Shown here piece after piece: positions 1 through 11,381 of a stretch of DNA of 64,000 bases. The position numbers were made by a program, and so were the translations under genes. The notes below the pieces were generated by a model. It made no database searches, was not told where the DNA came from, and saw nothing but the letters and a program-made list of their open reading frames with translations. Source of the stretch: Pseudomonas sp. CAN1 (GTDB lineage Bacteria; Pseudomonadota; Gammaproteobacteria; Pseudomonadales; Pseudomonadaceae); the NCBI RefSeq assembly GCF_030462585.1, contig NZ_JASMRU010000001.1, positions 378,792 through 442,791 on the forward strand, in the 5' to 3' direction. Position 1 is the first letter of the stretch. Every line of letters starts with the position of its first letter.

Positions 1-1
1 C

Positions 2-541
2 TTCGATGACCTGAACCAGCACGCCGACCAGTTCAGCAAGAAGGTCTACGGCATCGGCTCCGGCGCGCCGGCCAACCAGTCGATCCAGAAGATGATCAGC
101 GGCAACGAGTTCGGCCTGGGCAGCTGGAAGCTGGTGGAATCCAGCGAGCAGGCGATGCTCGCCGAGGTCGGCCGCGCGGTGAAGCGCGAGCGCTGGGTAG
201 TGTTCCTGGGGTGGACGCCGCACCCGATGAACGTGAAGTACGACATGAAGTACCTCACCGGCGGCGAGAAGTACTTCGGCAGCACCGGCAGCGTGTTCAC
301 CGTGACCCGCAACGGCTACGCCGAGCAGTGCCCGAACAGCGGCAAGCTGCTGGCCAACCTGTCCTTCGACCTGCAGATGGAGAACGCCATCATGGCCGAG
401 GTACTGGAGAAGAACGTGAAGAACCCCGACGCGGTGAAGGCCTGGATCAAGGCCAACCCGCAGAGCCTGGACACCTGGCTGCAAGGCGTGAAGACCCGCG
501 ACGGCGGCGACGCGCTGGCCGCCGTGAAGGCCAAGCTGTAG
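2..541 (+). CDS. Choline/glycine betaine ABC transporter substrate-binding protein (C-terminal part)
   Basis: The frame is open from base 2 to the stop at 539-541, so the N-terminus lies outside the window; about 179 residues are present. The visible part has features of the OpuAC/ChoX periplasmic binding domain, including GWTPHPMNVKYDMKYL and the segment WVVFLG before it, where this family places aromatic residues around the quaternary ammonium group. Such proteins deliver choline or betaines to a membrane ABC permease. Only 7 nt separate it from the sulP-type gene, so the two are probably co-transcribed. A choline or choline-O-sulfate role is inferred from the sulfate-transporter neighbour and is not proven by sequence. 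Confidence 0.82.
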   Translation, partial: FDDLNQHADQFSKKVYGIGSGAPANQSIQKMISGNEFGLGSWKLVESSEQAMLAEVGRAVKRERWVVFLGWTPHPMNVKYDMKYLTGGEKYFGSTGSVFTVTRNGYAEQCPNSGKLLANLSFDLQMENAIMAEVLEKNVKNPDAVKAWIKANPQSLDTWLQGVKTRDGGDALAAVKAKL

Positions 542-548
542 GCCGTCG

Positions 549-2108
549 ATGGAGCGCTTGATTCGCCTGTTGCCGTTCCTCGCCTGGCTGCCCCAGGTCA
601 GCGGGCGCGACCTGCGCCGTGACCTGGGCGTGGGTCTTTCCGGCGCGGTGCTCGCCCTGCCGCAGTCCATGGCCTACGCACTGATCGCCGGACTGCCAGC
701 GGAGTACGGGCTCTACGCGGCAATGCTGCCGGTGCTGATCGCCTGCCTGTGGGGCTCGTCGAAGCACATGGTCGGCGGGCCGACGGCGGCGATCTCGGTG
801 GTGCTGTTCACCGCCATCGCCCCGCTGGCGCCGCCGGGCAGCGCGCAGTTCATCCAGTACGCGCTGCTGCTGACCTTCCTCGCCGGGCTGTTCCAGTGGC
901 TGCTGGGCATGCTGCGCTTCGGCGTGCTGGTGAACTTCGTCTCGCATTCGGTACTGCTCGGCTTCACCTGCGGCGCCGCGCTGGTGATCGTGATCGGCCA
1001 GTTGCCCTACCTGCTCGGCATCGCCGCAGAGGGGCAGGGCACGGCGCTGACCAGCGCCGCCGCGCTCTGGTGGAAGCTGCCGCAATTCCACTGGCCGTCA
1101 TTGCTGGTGGGCCTGTTCAGCCTGGTGCTGAGCCTGATCGTGAAGCGCCTGTGGCGGCGCGGGCCGGCGTTGCTGGTTGGCCTGTTCGGCGCCAGCGCGC
1201 TGGTCTGGGCGATGCCGACGACCTTCGCCGAGGTCGCCAAGGTGGCTGCCTTCCGCAGCGCGTTGCCGCCGTTCAGCGCGCTGTCGTTCGACCTGACCGC
1301 CATCGCCCAGTTGCTCCCCGCCGCCGTCGCCTGCGGCATGCTCGGGCTGGTCACCAGCCTGTCGATTGCCCGCGCCCTGGCCGCTCGATCACACCAGGCG
1401 CTGGACGCCAACCAGGAAGTGCGCGCCCAGGGGCTGTCCAACCTGATCGGGCCATGGCTGTCGGGCACACTGTCCGCCGGCTCCTTCACCCGCTCCGGAC
1501 TGAACCAGGATGCCGGCGCGCGTACGCCGCTGGCCGGGGTTTTCTCGGCAATGTGGGTCGCGCTGCTGGCAGTGGCCGGTGCCGGGCTGATCACCCATAT
1601 CCCGCTGCCGGCCATGGCTGCCGGCATCCTGCTGATCTGCTGGAACCTGGTCGACCGCCCGGCCCTGCGTGCGCTGTGGAAGGGCAGCCGCGCAGAATCC
1701 CTGGTGATGCTGCTGACCCTCGCCGCCACCCTGCTGCTGCCGCTGCAGAACGCGATCTACGCCGGCGTGCTGGCCTCGCTGTTCTTCTACCTCAAGCGCA
1801 CTTCGCAGCCGCGCGTTCAGCAGTGGGAAAAAGAGGACGAGGAAGTACTGCGCATCGAAGGCTCGATCTTCTTCGGCGCCTGCGACTACCTGCAGAAGCT
1901 GATGCAGCACAGCCGCGGCGAACGCCTGGTGCTGGACGCCCACCACGTGAACTTCATCGATTTCGCTGGCGCGCAGATGCTCCAGCAGGAAGCCCGCCGC
2001 CTCGCCAGCGAAGGCCGCAGCCTGGTGCTGCGCAACGCCCGGCCACGGGTGCGCGCGGAGCTGGAGAAGCAGATGGGGAAGGGCGGGGTGTTGTTGGTCG
2101 AGGAGTGA
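549..2108 (+). CDS. SulP family inorganic anion (sulfate) transporter
   Basis: This 519-residue inner-membrane protein has the SulP layout: many hydrophobic segments from residue 15 to about 410, with the early signature LPQSMAYALIAGLPAEYGLYA, then a cytoplasmic STAS domain from about 430 to the end (LVLDAHHVNFIDFAGAQML). SulP proteins move sulfate or related anions, including bicarbonate, so the substrate cannot be fixed from sequence. The matching position in P. aeruginosa also has a SulP gene near aroE. It follows the betaine-binding gene by 7 nt, which would fit removal or uptake of sulfate linked to choline sulfate use. The REPIN starting at 2131 follows its stop codon. Confidence 0.9.
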   Translation: MERLIRLLPFLAWLPQVSGRDLRRDLGVGLSGAVLALPQSMAYALIAGLPAEYGLYAAMLPVLIACLWGSSKHMVGGPTAAISVVLFTAIAPLAPPGSAQFIQYALLLTFLAGLFQWLLGMLRFGVLVNFVSHSVLLGFTCGAALVIVIGQLPYLLGIAAEGQGTALTSAAALWWKLPQFHWPSLLVGLFSLVLSLIVKRLWRRGPALLVGLFGASALVWAMPTTFAEVAKVAAFRSALPPFSALSFDLTAIAQLLPAAVACGMLGLVTSLSIARALAARSHQALDANQEVRAQGLSNLIGPWLSGTLSAGSFTRSGLNQDAGARTPLAGVFSAMWVALLAVAGAGLITHIPLPAMAAGILLICWNLVDRPALRALWKGSRAESLVMLLTLAATLLLPLQNAIYAGVLASLFFYLKRTSQPRVQQWEKEDEEVLRIEGSIFFGACDYLQKLMQHSRGERLVLDAHHVNFIDFAGAQMLQQEARRLASEGRSLVLRNARPRVRAELEKQMGKGGVLLVEE

Positions 2109-2130
2109 TCGGCTCGCTGGTAAATACCAT

Positions 2131-2226
2131 CGTAGGAGCGGACCTTGTCCGCGAAAGGCATCAGGTATTCACCGGATCGTTCAGCGCACACCGTTCGGGG
2201 TTTCGCGGACAAGGTCCGCTCCTACG
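2131..2226. repeat. REPIN (GTAGGAGCGGAC type)
   Basis: An inverted pair of about 25-nt arms, GTAGGAGCGGACCTTGTCC at the left and its complement at the right, is separated by about 46 nt of unrelated sequence. This is the typical two-arm REPIN form of Pseudomonas REP elements. It lies between the convergent sulP and aroE genes. Confidence 0.88.
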
Positions 2227-2241
2227 GTGAGCCCTCTACCC

Positions 2242-2320
2242 TGTAGGAGCGAGCTTGCTCGCGAACAGATTTCCCGGCCACTTCGGTGCCAAGCGGTTCG
2301 CGAGCAAGCTCGCTCCTACA
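2242..2320. repeat. REPIN (GTAGGAGCGAGC type)
   Basis: A second REPIN directly follows the first. Its arms are GTAGGAGCGAGCTTGCTCGC and the complement. It is the most common REP class in this window and ends 15 nt before the aroE stop codon. Confidence 0.88.
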
Positions 2321-2335
2321 AGAGCCTGCGCGAAA

Positions 2336-3175
2336 TCAGCCCTTGAGCTGACGGCGCAACTCCTCCAGCACCGGCGCCGAATCCGGGCGCACGCCGCGCC
2401 AAAGCAGGAAGGCTTCCGCCGCCTGCTCGACCAGCATGCCCAGCCCGTCGATGCAGCGCGCCGCCCCGTGTTCGGCGGCCCAGCGATTGAAGGCAGTGAC
2501 GTCCTTGCCGTACATCATGTCGTAGCAGACCGTGTGCCCCGGCTGGATCAGCGCCGGGTCGATGGGCGGCAGTTCGCCGGCCAGGGAGGCCGAAGTGCCG
2601 TTGACGATCAGGTCGAACGGCGCGGCGCGCAGGTCGAAACCGCCGCCGCTCACCGCGCCCAGATCCTTGAACTCCTGCGCCAGCTGCTCGGCCTTCGACG
2701 CCGTGCGGTTGGCGATGACGATGCTCGCCGGTTGCTGGCTGAGGAAGGGTTCGAGGATGCCGCGCACCGCGCCACCAGCGCCCAGCACCAGGATGCGCGC
2801 ACCGCGCAGGACGACGCCATGGTTCACCGTGAGGTCGCGGGTCAGCCCGGCGCCGTCGGTGTTGTCGCCCAGCAGTCCACCGCCGTCGAGCTTCTTCAGG
2901 GTATTCACCGCACCCGCCCGGCGCGCGCGCTCGCTCAGCTCGGTGGCCAGGCGGTAGGCGTCTTCCTTGAACGGCACGGTGACATTGCCGCCCAGGCCCT
3001 GCGCGAAGAACTCGCGGGCGCTCCCGGCGAAGTCGTCCAGCGGCGCCAAGCGTGCGTCATAGCTCAGCGCCTGGCCGGTCTGCTCGGCGAACAGACGGTG
3101 AATCTGCGGCGACTTGCTGTGGCCGATGGGGTTGCCGAAGACGCAGTAGCGGTCCATGGAGAAGTCCTGGGGCAT
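2336..3175 (-). CDS. aroE: Shikimate dehydrogenase
   Basis: AroE reduces 3-dehydroshikimate to shikimate with NADPH in chorismate and aromatic amino acid synthesis. The 279-residue protein has the N-terminal substrate motif [12 protein letters not shown] near residue 15, the catalytic lysine in [10 protein letters not shown] near residue 69, and the NADP-binding glycine loop [11 protein letters not shown] near 130. Length is normal for the family. It lies left of hemF on the same strand, as in P. aeruginosa. A REP pair (3229-3302) occupies the gap, so the two genes may not be tightly co-transcribed. Confidence 0.97.
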   Translation of the reverse strand: MPQDFSMDRYCVFGNPIGHSKSPQIHRLFAEQTGQALSYDARLAPLDDFAGSAREFFAQGLGGNVTVPFKEDAYRLATELSERARRAGAVNTLKKLDGGGLLGDNTDGAGLTRDLTVNHGVVLRGARILVLGAGGAVRGILEPFLSQQPASIVIANRTASKAEQLAQEFKDLGAVSGGGFDLRAAPFDLIVNGTSASLAGELPPIDPALIQPGHTVCYDMMYGKDVTAFNRWAAEHGAARCIDGLGMLVEQAAEAFLLWRGVRPDSAPVLEELRRQLKG

Positions 3176-3228
3176 GAAATCGAAAGGTCGAGAGAGTGCC
3201 GCTTTTTACACTGCGGTGCCACACGGTG

Positions 3229-3302
3229 TTCGCGAGCAAGCTCGCTCCTACGAAGAGCGGTCCTGCTCGCGTGCTTTTCGTAGGAGCGAGCTTGCTCGCG
3301 AA
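3229..3302. repeat. REP pair, inverted arrangement
   Basis: Two arms are present, TTCGCGAGCAAGCTCGCTCC (3229 onwards) and its complement (to 3302), each flanked on the inside by GAAGAGC or GCTTTTC. The arms are in the opposite order to those at 2242-2320. The pair lies between hemF and aroE. Confidence 0.85.
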
Positions 3303-3321
3303 CCGCCCGAGGTGCGGAAGG

Positions 3322-5396
<2,075 letters not shown>

Positions 5397-5433
5397 TCGG
5401 CTGGACAACGTTCGCGAGCACCGGTGCCCCATT

Positions 5434-5516
5434 GTAGGAGCGGACTCTGTCCGCGATCGATTTCCGGCAACTCCGAGCTGGCTGGTTGGACATCGCGGAC
5501 GGAGTCCGCTCCTACA
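5434..5516. repeat. REPIN (GTAGGAGCGGAC type)
   Basis: The arms are GTAGGAGCGGACTCTGTCCG and a right arm with one or two differences (GCGGACGGAGTCCGCTCCTA). It lies between the convergent qor and tsaC genes, 3 nt before the tsaC stop codon. A lone TTCGCGAGCA fragment sits upstream at 5411. Confidence 0.87.
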
Positions 5517-5519
5517 GGG

Positions 5520-6077
5520 TCAGGACGGGCGAACGGTCTCGCCGGTTCGCAGGTCGCGTATAAGGCTCGGATTGCGGCGCCCACCCAGGGAGCCGCCGAG
5601 CACGCCGTCCAGCTCGCCATGGAAATATTGCTCGATGCGCAAGCGGGTGCGCGCGGCCGGGCGGCCGGCGGGGTTGGCGGAGGTGGAGATCAGCGGGCCG
5701 GTGAACTGGCACAGCTCGCGCACCAGTGGGTGGTCGGTGACGCGCACGGCCACGGTGTCATGCACGCCGGTCACCCACTCGGGCAGGCGACCCTGGTGCG
5801 GCACCAGCCAGGTGTTCGGCCCCGGCCAGCTGGCGGCTAGCTTGTCGCGCCAGGCTTCGGGCAGGTCTTCGAGGAGGAAGTCGAGCTGGCCGATGTCCGC
5901 AGCGATGACGATCAGGCCCTTTTCCACCGGGCGCGCCTTGATTGCCAGCAGGCGATACACCGCATCGGCGCTCCACGGATCGCAGCCCAGGCCCCAGACG
6001 GCTTCGGTCGGATAAGCGATCACACCGCCATCGCGCACGACCTGGGCCATGCGCTGGGTACGCCAGTTGCTGAACAT
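5520..6077 (-). CDS. tsaC: L-threonylcarbamoyladenylate synthase
   Basis: TsaC (YrdC/RimN) makes threonylcarbamoyl-AMP from threonine, bicarbonate and ATP, the first step of the t6A modification at position 37 of ANN-decoding tRNAs. The 185-residue single YrdC domain has the nucleotide-binding segment [18 protein letters not shown] near the N-terminus and the conserved [18 protein letters not shown]-like end (here [14 protein letters not shown]). No Sua5 C-terminal extension is present. It is immediately downstream of dprA on the same strand (42 nt gap), the arrangement seen in related pseudomonads. Confidence 0.95.
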   Translation of the reverse strand: MFSNWRTQRMAQVVRDGGVIAYPTEAVWGLGCDPWSADAVYRLLAIKARPVEKGLIVIAADIGQLDFLLEDLPEAWRDKLAASWPGPNTWLVPHQGRLPEWVTGVHDTVAVRVTDHPLVRELCQFTGPLISTSANPAGRPAARTRLRIEQYFHGELDGVLGGSLGGRRNPSLIRDLRTGETVRPS

Positions 6078-6119
6078 CGGGACTTTCCTCGGATCTGCGA
6101 TGCGCGGCAGTTTACGTGC

Positions 6120-7214
6120 TCAGGGGGCGCGATGCACCCAGACGCCGGCCTCGCAGGCTACCCGTCCATCCAGCTCCAGCTCGGTGAGTTCCACCAGCAC
6201 CTGCGGCAGCTCCAGGCCGCTGCGCAACGCCAGTTGTTCGCTGCTCTGCGGGGCTGCGCGCAGCAGCTCCACCAGGGGATGTGCCGGTAGCGTCGGCGTG
6301 GTCTGCACGGCCGGCGCACTTTGCGTCCAACCGCGCAGGCCTTCGAGGATGTGCTCCACCGTCTCCACCAGCGTCGCGCCCTGACGGATCAGCTCGTGGC
6401 AGCCGCGCGCACCGGGATGGTGGATGGATCCGGGAATCGCATAGACCTCGCGGCCCTGCTCGGCAGCCAGCCGCGCCGTGATCAGCGAGCCGCTGGACGG
6501 GCTGGCCTCGACCACCAGGGTACCCAGGGACAGGCCACTGATGATGCGGTTACGCCTGGGGAAGTTTGAAGCCTGCGGTGCGCAGTTCAGCGGCAGTTCG
6601 GATATCACCGCGCCACCCTGCTCGACGATGCGCTGCGCCAGGCCGATGTGCCGGCGCGGATACAGCTGCTCCAGGCCGGTGCCCAGCACCGCGACCGTTC
6701 CTCCGCCCGCCTCCAGCGCACCCTCGTGCGCCGCGCCATCGATGCCCAGCGCCAGCCCGCTGGTGATCACGAAGCCACCGCCGGCCAGGCTGCGGGCGAA
6801 GGCCCGCGCGGTATCCAGCCCCGGTTTGCTCGCCTTGCGGCAGCCGACCATGGCCAGCTGCGGGCGCTCCAGCAGAGCCGGCTCGCCGGCGACGAAGAGC
6901 AGCGGCGGGGCATCGTCCAGTTCACCGAGCAGTGCGGGGTAGTCGGGCGCGTCCCACATGACCAGATGATGGTTCGGCACTTCCAGCCAGCGCAGCACCT
7001 CGGCGGCCTGTTCCCGGATGGCGGCATCGCGACGCGGCTCGGCGCAGGCGGCTGGCAGGCCGAGCGAGCGCCAGGTCGCAGCCGGCGCGCTGAGGGCGGC
7101 GGAAGCCGAACCGAAAGCCTCCAGCAGGCGGCGGAAACGGCGCGGCCCCAGCTCGGGCAGGGCATGCAGGCGCAGGCGGGCTTCGCATTCGGCGGGGGAG
7201 AGGTCCGGGGTCAT
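6120..7214 (-). CDS. dprA: DNA-processing protein DprA/Smf
   Basis: DprA binds incoming single-stranded DNA and loads RecA during natural transformation. It is also kept in species not known to be competent. The 364-residue product has an N-terminal helical region, the extended Rossmann fold with MVGCRKASKPGLDTARAF, SGLALGIDGAAHEGAL and VLGTGLEQLYPRRH, and a C-terminal winged-helix-like segment after residue 300. The start at 7214 (MTPDLSPAECEARL) matches the usual family N-terminus. The frame is open 17 codons further. It is likely transcribed with tsaC. Confidence 0.94.
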   Translation of the reverse strand: MTPDLSPAECEARLRLHALPELGPRRFRRLLEAFGSASAALSAPAATWRSLGLPAACAEPRRDAAIREQAAEVLRWLEVPNHHLVMWDAPDYPALLGELDDAPPLLFVAGEPALLERPQLAMVGCRKASKPGLDTARAFARSLAGGGFVITSGLALGIDGAAHEGALEAGGGTVAVLGTGLEQLYPRRHIGLAQRIVEQGGAVISELPLNCAPQASNFPRRNRIISGLSLGTLVVEASPSSGSLITARLAAEQGREVYAIPGSIHHPGARGCHELIRQGATLVETVEHILEGLRGWTQSAPAVQTTPTLPAHPLVELLRAAPQSSEQLALRSGLELPQVLVELTELELDGRVACEAGVWVHRAP

Positions 7215-7302
7215 GGCGGCGGTCCGTGGCGGCAGGAGGTCTGCCGGACTATGCCGCTGCCGCAATCAGGCAAGCTGTCGGACCGATCCGAATCGCGCCC
7301 AC

Positions 7303-7328
7303 AAAAAACCCCGCCGAAGCGGGGTTTT
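7303..7328 (-). terminator. Rho-independent terminator of tsaP
   Basis: A perfect 10-bp stem, AAAACCCCGC / GCGGGGTTTT, with a CGAA loop lies 18 nt after the tsaP stop. On the minus strand it is followed by a run of six T. It separates tsaP from dprA. Confidence 0.93.
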
Positions 7329-7345
7329 GCGCAACCGGGCGGGAA

Positions 7346-8371
7346 TCAGGGATTCTGCACGCGGTCGTTCACTTCCAGCGAGCGGGTGGCATTCAACACC
7401 AGCCCGTAGCTCAGGCGGTTGTAGGTGCGGAACACCATCACCAGGCCGGAGCGCTCGTCGGGGATCTTCACCATGTCGCCGTTCACCCGGTCGCGCACGG
7501 TTTCGCCAAGCTTGTAGATCGCCAGCACGTTGCCTTCGGCGAGGCCGTCACGGGAGCCCTTGTCCAGGGTGACCACGTCGTACTTGCCGATCTGCGTCAC
7601 GCCGCGCGGCACGTCGATGATGGTGCCCTTGATCTCGGACTTCGGCTCGCTGGGCATGAAGGTCGAGGTGATCGCGCGTTCCTCGGTGGGGAACAGGCGG
7701 TCGCCCGGACGGACTTCCTGGGTGGTGCGGGTCAGCATCAGGGTGGCGACGTCGTCTTCCTTGGCGGTGACGTTGGCGCCGCCCACATCCATGGCGTCGA
7801 TGCCCAGGACCTCGTCGGTATCCGGGTCGGTGTACACCTTGGCCTGGCGGAAGATGCCGTAGCTGTTCTCTTCGGTCAGCGACTTGCCGCGGGCGTAGGC
7901 ACGATCGCCGGCGCCGCTGATCACGCTCTCCTGGGCGCCGGCGACCACGTAGGGCGCGTCGGTGAAGACGGCCTCGTTGTCGACGATGCGGTTGGACAGC
8001 AGGAAGGCGTTGATCTTGTCCAGCGGGATGGTCGGGATCGCCTCGGCGATCGGGGTGCTGCGCACCCGCGGCGACAGCTTGATGGTCCCGCGCGACTCGC
8101 CGCGGTTGAGCATCAGGCGAGGCTGGCCGTCGATGTACACCAGACTCAGCACGTCACCCGGATAGATCAGGTGCGGGTTCTGGATCTGCGGATTCACCTG
8201 CCAGATTTCCGGCCACTTCCACGGCTTGCTGAGGAACTTGCCGGAGATGTCCCAGAGGGTGTCGCCCTTCACTACGGTATAGCGATCCGGATGGCCGTCC
8301 TTGAGCTGCACGGCAGCCTGCGCCATCCCGCCCGCGGCGAGCAGCAGCAGGGCGAGTAGTGTTTTCCTCAT
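7346..8371 (-). CDS. tsaP: LysM peptidoglycan-binding protein, type IV pilus secretin-associated TsaP
   Basis: TsaP is a periplasmic protein that anchors the type IV pilus secretin PilQ to peptidoglycan; the P. aeruginosa orthologue sits at this same position beside dprA and def. The 341-residue product starts at 8371 with a clear signal peptide (MRKTLLALLLLAAGGMAQA), then a LysM domain at about 28-80 (YTVVKGDTLWDIS), and a long C-terminal domain with no catalytic motif. The ATG at 8371 is preferred over upstream ATGs because only it opens onto a signal peptide. A 12-bp palindrome is 19 nt upstream. Confidence 0.9.
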   Translation of the reverse strand: MRKTLLALLLLAAGGMAQAAVQLKDGHPDRYTVVKGDTLWDISGKFLSKPWKWPEIWQVNPQIQNPHLIYPGDVLSLVYIDGQPRLMLNRGESRGTIKLSPRVRSTPIAEAIPTIPLDKINAFLLSNRIVDNEAVFTDAPYVVAGAQESVISGAGDRAYARGKSLTEENSYGIFRQAKVYTDPDTDEVLGIDAMDVGGANVTAKEDDVATLMLTRTTQEVRPGDRLFPTEERAITSTFMPSEPKSEIKGTIIDVPRGVTQIGKYDVVTLDKGSRDGLAEGNVLAIYKLGETVRDRVNGDMVKIPDERSGLVMVFRTYNRLSYGLVLNATRSLEVNDRVQNP

Positions 8372-8389
8372 GCGGTGAATCCCTTTATT

Positions 8390-8401
8390 ATGTGTACACA
8401 T
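8390..8401. promoter_or_regulatory. Perfect 12-bp palindrome upstream of tsaP
   Basis: ATGTGTACACAT is a perfect palindrome in the leader between tsaP and def. Its form is like a homodimer operator of GntR or similar type, but no regulator can be named. It could also be chance or part of an RNA hairpin. Confidence 0.35.
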
Positions 8402-8509
8402 GAACCGCCTGGAAGCCGCCCCTACCGCGCTTTCCAGCCGTTTTTCGATGCTGCTCAGCATATTAGCAGCCGATTTTGACTTTATTCCACAAGTGCATCA
8501 CAAACGTAT

Positions 8510-9016
8510 ATGGCCATTCTGAACATTCTCGAATTCCCCGATCCGCGCCTGCGGACCATCGCCAAGCCGGTCACGGTCTTCGATGACGCCCTGCGCACGT
8601 TGATCGACGACATGTTCGAGACCATGTACGAGGCCCCGGGCATCGGTCTGGCGGCCACCCAGATCAACGTGCACAAGCGCGTGGTGGTGATGGACCTGTC
8701 CGAGGACAAGTCCGAGCCGCGGGTCTACATCAACCCGGAGTTCGAATACCTCACCGAGGAAATGGACCAGTACCAGGAAGGCTGCCTGTCGGTGCCCGGC
8801 TTCTACGAGAACGTAGACCGTCCGCAGAAGGTGCGGATCAAGGCCCAGGACCGCGACGGCAACCCCTTCGAGGAAGTGGCCGAGGGCCTGCTCGCGGTGT
8901 GCATCCAGCACGAGTGCGACCACCTCAACGGCAAGCTGTTCGTCGACTACCTGTCCAACCTCAAGCGTGACCGCATCCGCAAGAAGCTGGAAAAGCAGCA
9001 CCGGCAACAGGCGTGA
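8510..9016 (+). CDS. def: Peptide deformylase
   Basis: Def removes the formyl group from the initiator methionine of new proteins. The 168-residue protein has all three family motifs: GIGLAATQ near residue 46, EGCLSVPG with the metal-binding cysteine near 91, and the HEXXH motif as QHECDHLNG near 133. It is divergent from tsaP and just upstream of fmt, its functional partner. Oddly, there is no recognisable Shine-Dalgarno sequence in the 20 nt before the ATG (context ACAAACGTATATGG), so initiation may depend on leader structure or a leaderless transcript. Confidence 0.97.
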   Translation: MAILNILEFPDPRLRTIAKPVTVFDDALRTLIDDMFETMYEAPGIGLAATQINVHKRVVVMDLSEDKSEPRVYINPEFEYLTEEMDQYQEGCLSVPGFYENVDRPQKVRIKAQDRDGNPFEEVAEGLLAVCIQHECDHLNGKLFVDYLSNLKRDRIRKKLEKQHRQQA

Positions 9017-9026
9017 CCCCATCCCC

Positions 9027-9057
9027 AAAGGCTTGCCCCGGCAAGCCTTTCTTTTTT
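9027..9057 (+). terminator. Rho-independent terminator between def and fmt
   Basis: A perfect 10-bp stem, AAAGGCTTGC / GCAAGCCTTT, with a CCCG loop is followed by CTTTTTTT. It begins 11 nt after the def stop and ends 13 nt before the fmt ATG, so it could fully or partly separate the two genes. Confidence 0.9.
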
Positions 9058-9069
9058 TGCGAGCCTGAT

Positions 9070-10029
9070 ATGAGCCAAGCACTGCGCATCGTCTTCGCCG
9101 GCACCCCGGAATTCGCCGCGGAACACCTCAAGGCCCTGCTCGATACTCCCCACGAGATCGTCGCCGTCTACACCCAGCCGGACCGCCCGGCCGGCCGTGG
9201 CCAGAAGCTGATGTCCAGCCCGGTCAAGCAGCTCGCCGTGGAGCACGGCCTGCCGGTGCTGCAGCCGCCGACCCTGCGCAACCCCGACGCCCAAGCCGAG
9301 CTGGCCGCGCTCAAGCCGGACCTGATGGTGGTGGTGGCCTACGGGCTGATCCTGCCGCAGGTGGTGCTGGATATCCCGCGCCTGGGCTGCATCAACAGCC
9401 ACGCCTCGCTGCTGCCGCGCTGGCGCGGTGCGGCGCCGATCCAGCGCGCGGTGGAAGCCGGCGACGCCGAGAGCGGCGTGACCGTGATGCAGATGGAAGC
9501 GGGCCTGGACACCGGGCCGATGCTACTCAAGGTCGCCACGCCGATTTCCGCCGACGACACCGGCGGCAGCCTGCACGACCGCCTGGCCGAGCTCGGCCCG
9601 CAGGCCGTGGTCGAGGCCATAGCCGGGCTCGCTGCCGGCACGCTCAAAGGCGAAGTGCAGGACGACGCGCTGGCCACCTACGCACACAAGCTGAACAAGG
9701 AAGAGGCGCGCATCGACTGGTCGCGCCCGGCCGACGAGCTGGAGCGCCGCATCCGCGCCTTCACGCCCTGGCCGGTCTGCCACACCACCCTTGGCGACGC
9801 TGCGCTGAAGGTGCTCGGCGCCAAACCGGCGCAAGGCAAGGGCGAGCCCGGCAAGATTCTTGACGCCAACCGCGACGGCCTGCTGGTCGCCTGCGGTGAA
9901 GGCGCGCTGCTGCTGACCCGCCTGCAACTGCCCGGCGGCAAGCCGCTGGCCTTCGCCGACCTGTTCAACAGCCGCCGCGAGCAGTTCGCTGCCGGCCAGG
10001 TGCTTGGACAACAAGGGCTGGGCCTATGA
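9070..10029 (+). CDS. fmt: Methionyl-tRNA formyltransferase
   Basis: Fmt formylates methionyl-tRNA(fMet) with 10-formyltetrahydrofolate. The 319-residue protein has the N-terminal [15 protein letters not shown], the folate/catalytic region [20 protein letters not shown] near residue 110, and the C-terminal tRNA-binding domain from about 210. The ATG at 9070 ([11 protein letters not shown]) gives the family length. The frame is open upstream through the terminator hairpin, which argues against earlier starts. It overlaps rsmB by 4 nt (ATGA), indicating translational coupling. Confidence 0.97.
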   Translation: MSQALRIVFAGTPEFAAEHLKALLDTPHEIVAVYTQPDRPAGRGQKLMSSPVKQLAVEHGLPVLQPPTLRNPDAQAELAALKPDLMVVVAYGLILPQVVLDIPRLGCINSHASLLPRWRGAAPIQRAVEAGDAESGVTVMQMEAGLDTGPMLLKVATPISADDTGGSLHDRLAELGPQAVVEAIAGLAAGTLKGEVQDDALATYAHKLNKEEARIDWSRPADELERRIRAFTPWPVCHTTLGDAALKVLGAKPAQGKGEPGKILDANRDGLLVACGEGALLLTRLQLPGGKPLAFADLFNSRREQFAAGQVLGQQGLGL

Positions 10030-11336
10030 GCACGAATCCTCGTCTCGCGGCCGCCCGCGCGCTGGCCGCCGTGCTCGCTGGCCGCGCCTCGCTGGGCAGC
10101 TCGCTGCCGACCCAGCTGGAAAACGTCGAGCCGCGCGACCGCGGGCTGGTGCAGGAACTGGCATTCGGCAGCGCCCGCTGGCAGCCGCGCCTGTCCACCC
10201 TCGCCGCGCGCCTGCTGCAGAAGCCGTTCAAGGCCGGCGACCGTGACGTCGAGGCCCTGCTGCTGGTCGGCCTGTACCAGCTGCTCTACACCCGCATTCC
10301 GCCGCATGCGGCCATCGGCGAGACCGTCGGCTGCGCGGACAAGCTGAAGAAACCCTGGGCCAAGGGCCTGCTCAACGCCGTGCTGCGCCGCGCCCAGCGC
10401 GAGAGTGAAGCGCTGCTGGCCGAGGTCGACAAGGACCCGGCCGCACGCCTGGCGCATCCGCGCTGGTTACAGAAGGCGCTGAAGAACTATTGGCCGGAGC
10501 AGTACGAAGCCATCTGCGCCGCCAACAACGCGCATCCGCCGATGACCCTGCGGGTAAACCGCCGCCACGGCAGTCGCGATACCTACCTGGAAGAACTGAA
10601 CCGCGTCGGCTTCGAAGCGAGCGCCTGCGAGTTCAGCCGCGACGGCATCAATCTTGTGCAGCCGTGCGACGTGCGTGAGCTGCCGGGCTTCGCCGAAGGC
10701 CGCGTCAGCGTGCAGGACGAAGCCGCGCAGTTGGCCGCCGACCTGCTGGAGCTGGCGCCGAACCAGCGCGTGCTGGACGCCTGCTGCGCTCCCGGCGGCA
10801 AGACCTGCCACCTGATGGAAGCCGAGCCGGCGCTGGCCGGCGTGGTTGCCGTGGACCTGGAAGAGAGCCGCCTGGTGCGCGTACGCGAAAACCTCGCCCG
10901 CCTGCAGCTCTCGGCCGAGTTGTTCGCCGCCGATGCCCGCGACACCGGCAAATGGTGGGATGGCCAGGCTTTCCAGCGCATCCTGCTGGACGCGCCGTGC
11001 TCCGCCACCGGGGTGATCCGCCGTCATCCAGACATCAAGCTGACCCGCACCGCCGAGGACATCGAGGCGTTGGCGCAGCTGCAGGGCGAACTGCTCGACG
11101 CGCTGTGGGCGACCCTAGAAGTCGGCGGCGTGATGGTCTACGCGACCTGTTCGGTAATGCCCCAGGAGAACAGCGAGCAGATCGCTGCATTCCTTGCCCG
11201 CACCCCAGGCGCCCGCGAGCTGGACCTGCCCGGCCCCTGGGGCATCAAGCAGCCCCACGGCCGCCAGTTGCTGCCGCAGGACGGCGGGCATGACGGCTTC
11301 TACTATGCCAAGCTGATCAAGATTTCGGCCAAGTAA
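10026..11336 (+). CDS. rsmB: 16S rRNA m5C967 methyltransferase
   Basis: RsmB (Sun/Fmu) methylates C967 of 16S rRNA using S-adenosylmethionine. The 436-residue protein has an N-terminal NusB-like RNA-binding domain (about 1-135), a linker, and a Rossmann methyltransferase domain with [15 protein letters not shown] near residue 255. The catalytic cysteines are in [17 protein letters not shown] and [11 protein letters not shown], the two-cysteine pattern of this family. Its start overlaps the fmt stop. trkA follows after 45 nt, so fmt-rsmB-trkA may form one operon, as in other gamma-proteobacteria. Confidence 0.96.
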   Translation: MSTNPRLAAARALAAVLAGRASLGSSLPTQLENVEPRDRGLVQELAFGSARWQPRLSTLAARLLQKPFKAGDRDVEALLLVGLYQLLYTRIPPHAAIGETVGCADKLKKPWAKGLLNAVLRRAQRESEALLAEVDKDPAARLAHPRWLQKALKNYWPEQYEAICAANNAHPPMTLRVNRRHGSRDTYLEELNRVGFEASACEFSRDGINLVQPCDVRELPGFAEGRVSVQDEAAQLAADLLELAPNQRVLDACCAPGGKTCHLMEAEPALAGVVAVDLEESRLVRVRENLARLQLSAELFAADARDTGKWWDGQAFQRILLDAPCSATGVIRRHPDIKLTRTAEDIEALAQLQGELLDALWATLEVGGVMVYATCSVMPQENSEQIAAFLARTPGARELDLPGPWGIKQPHGRQLLPQDGGHDGFYYAKLIKISAK

Positions 11337-11381
11337 CAGGCGCCGACTCCCAACGGATCGAAACGGAAAGCACGACGCTCC

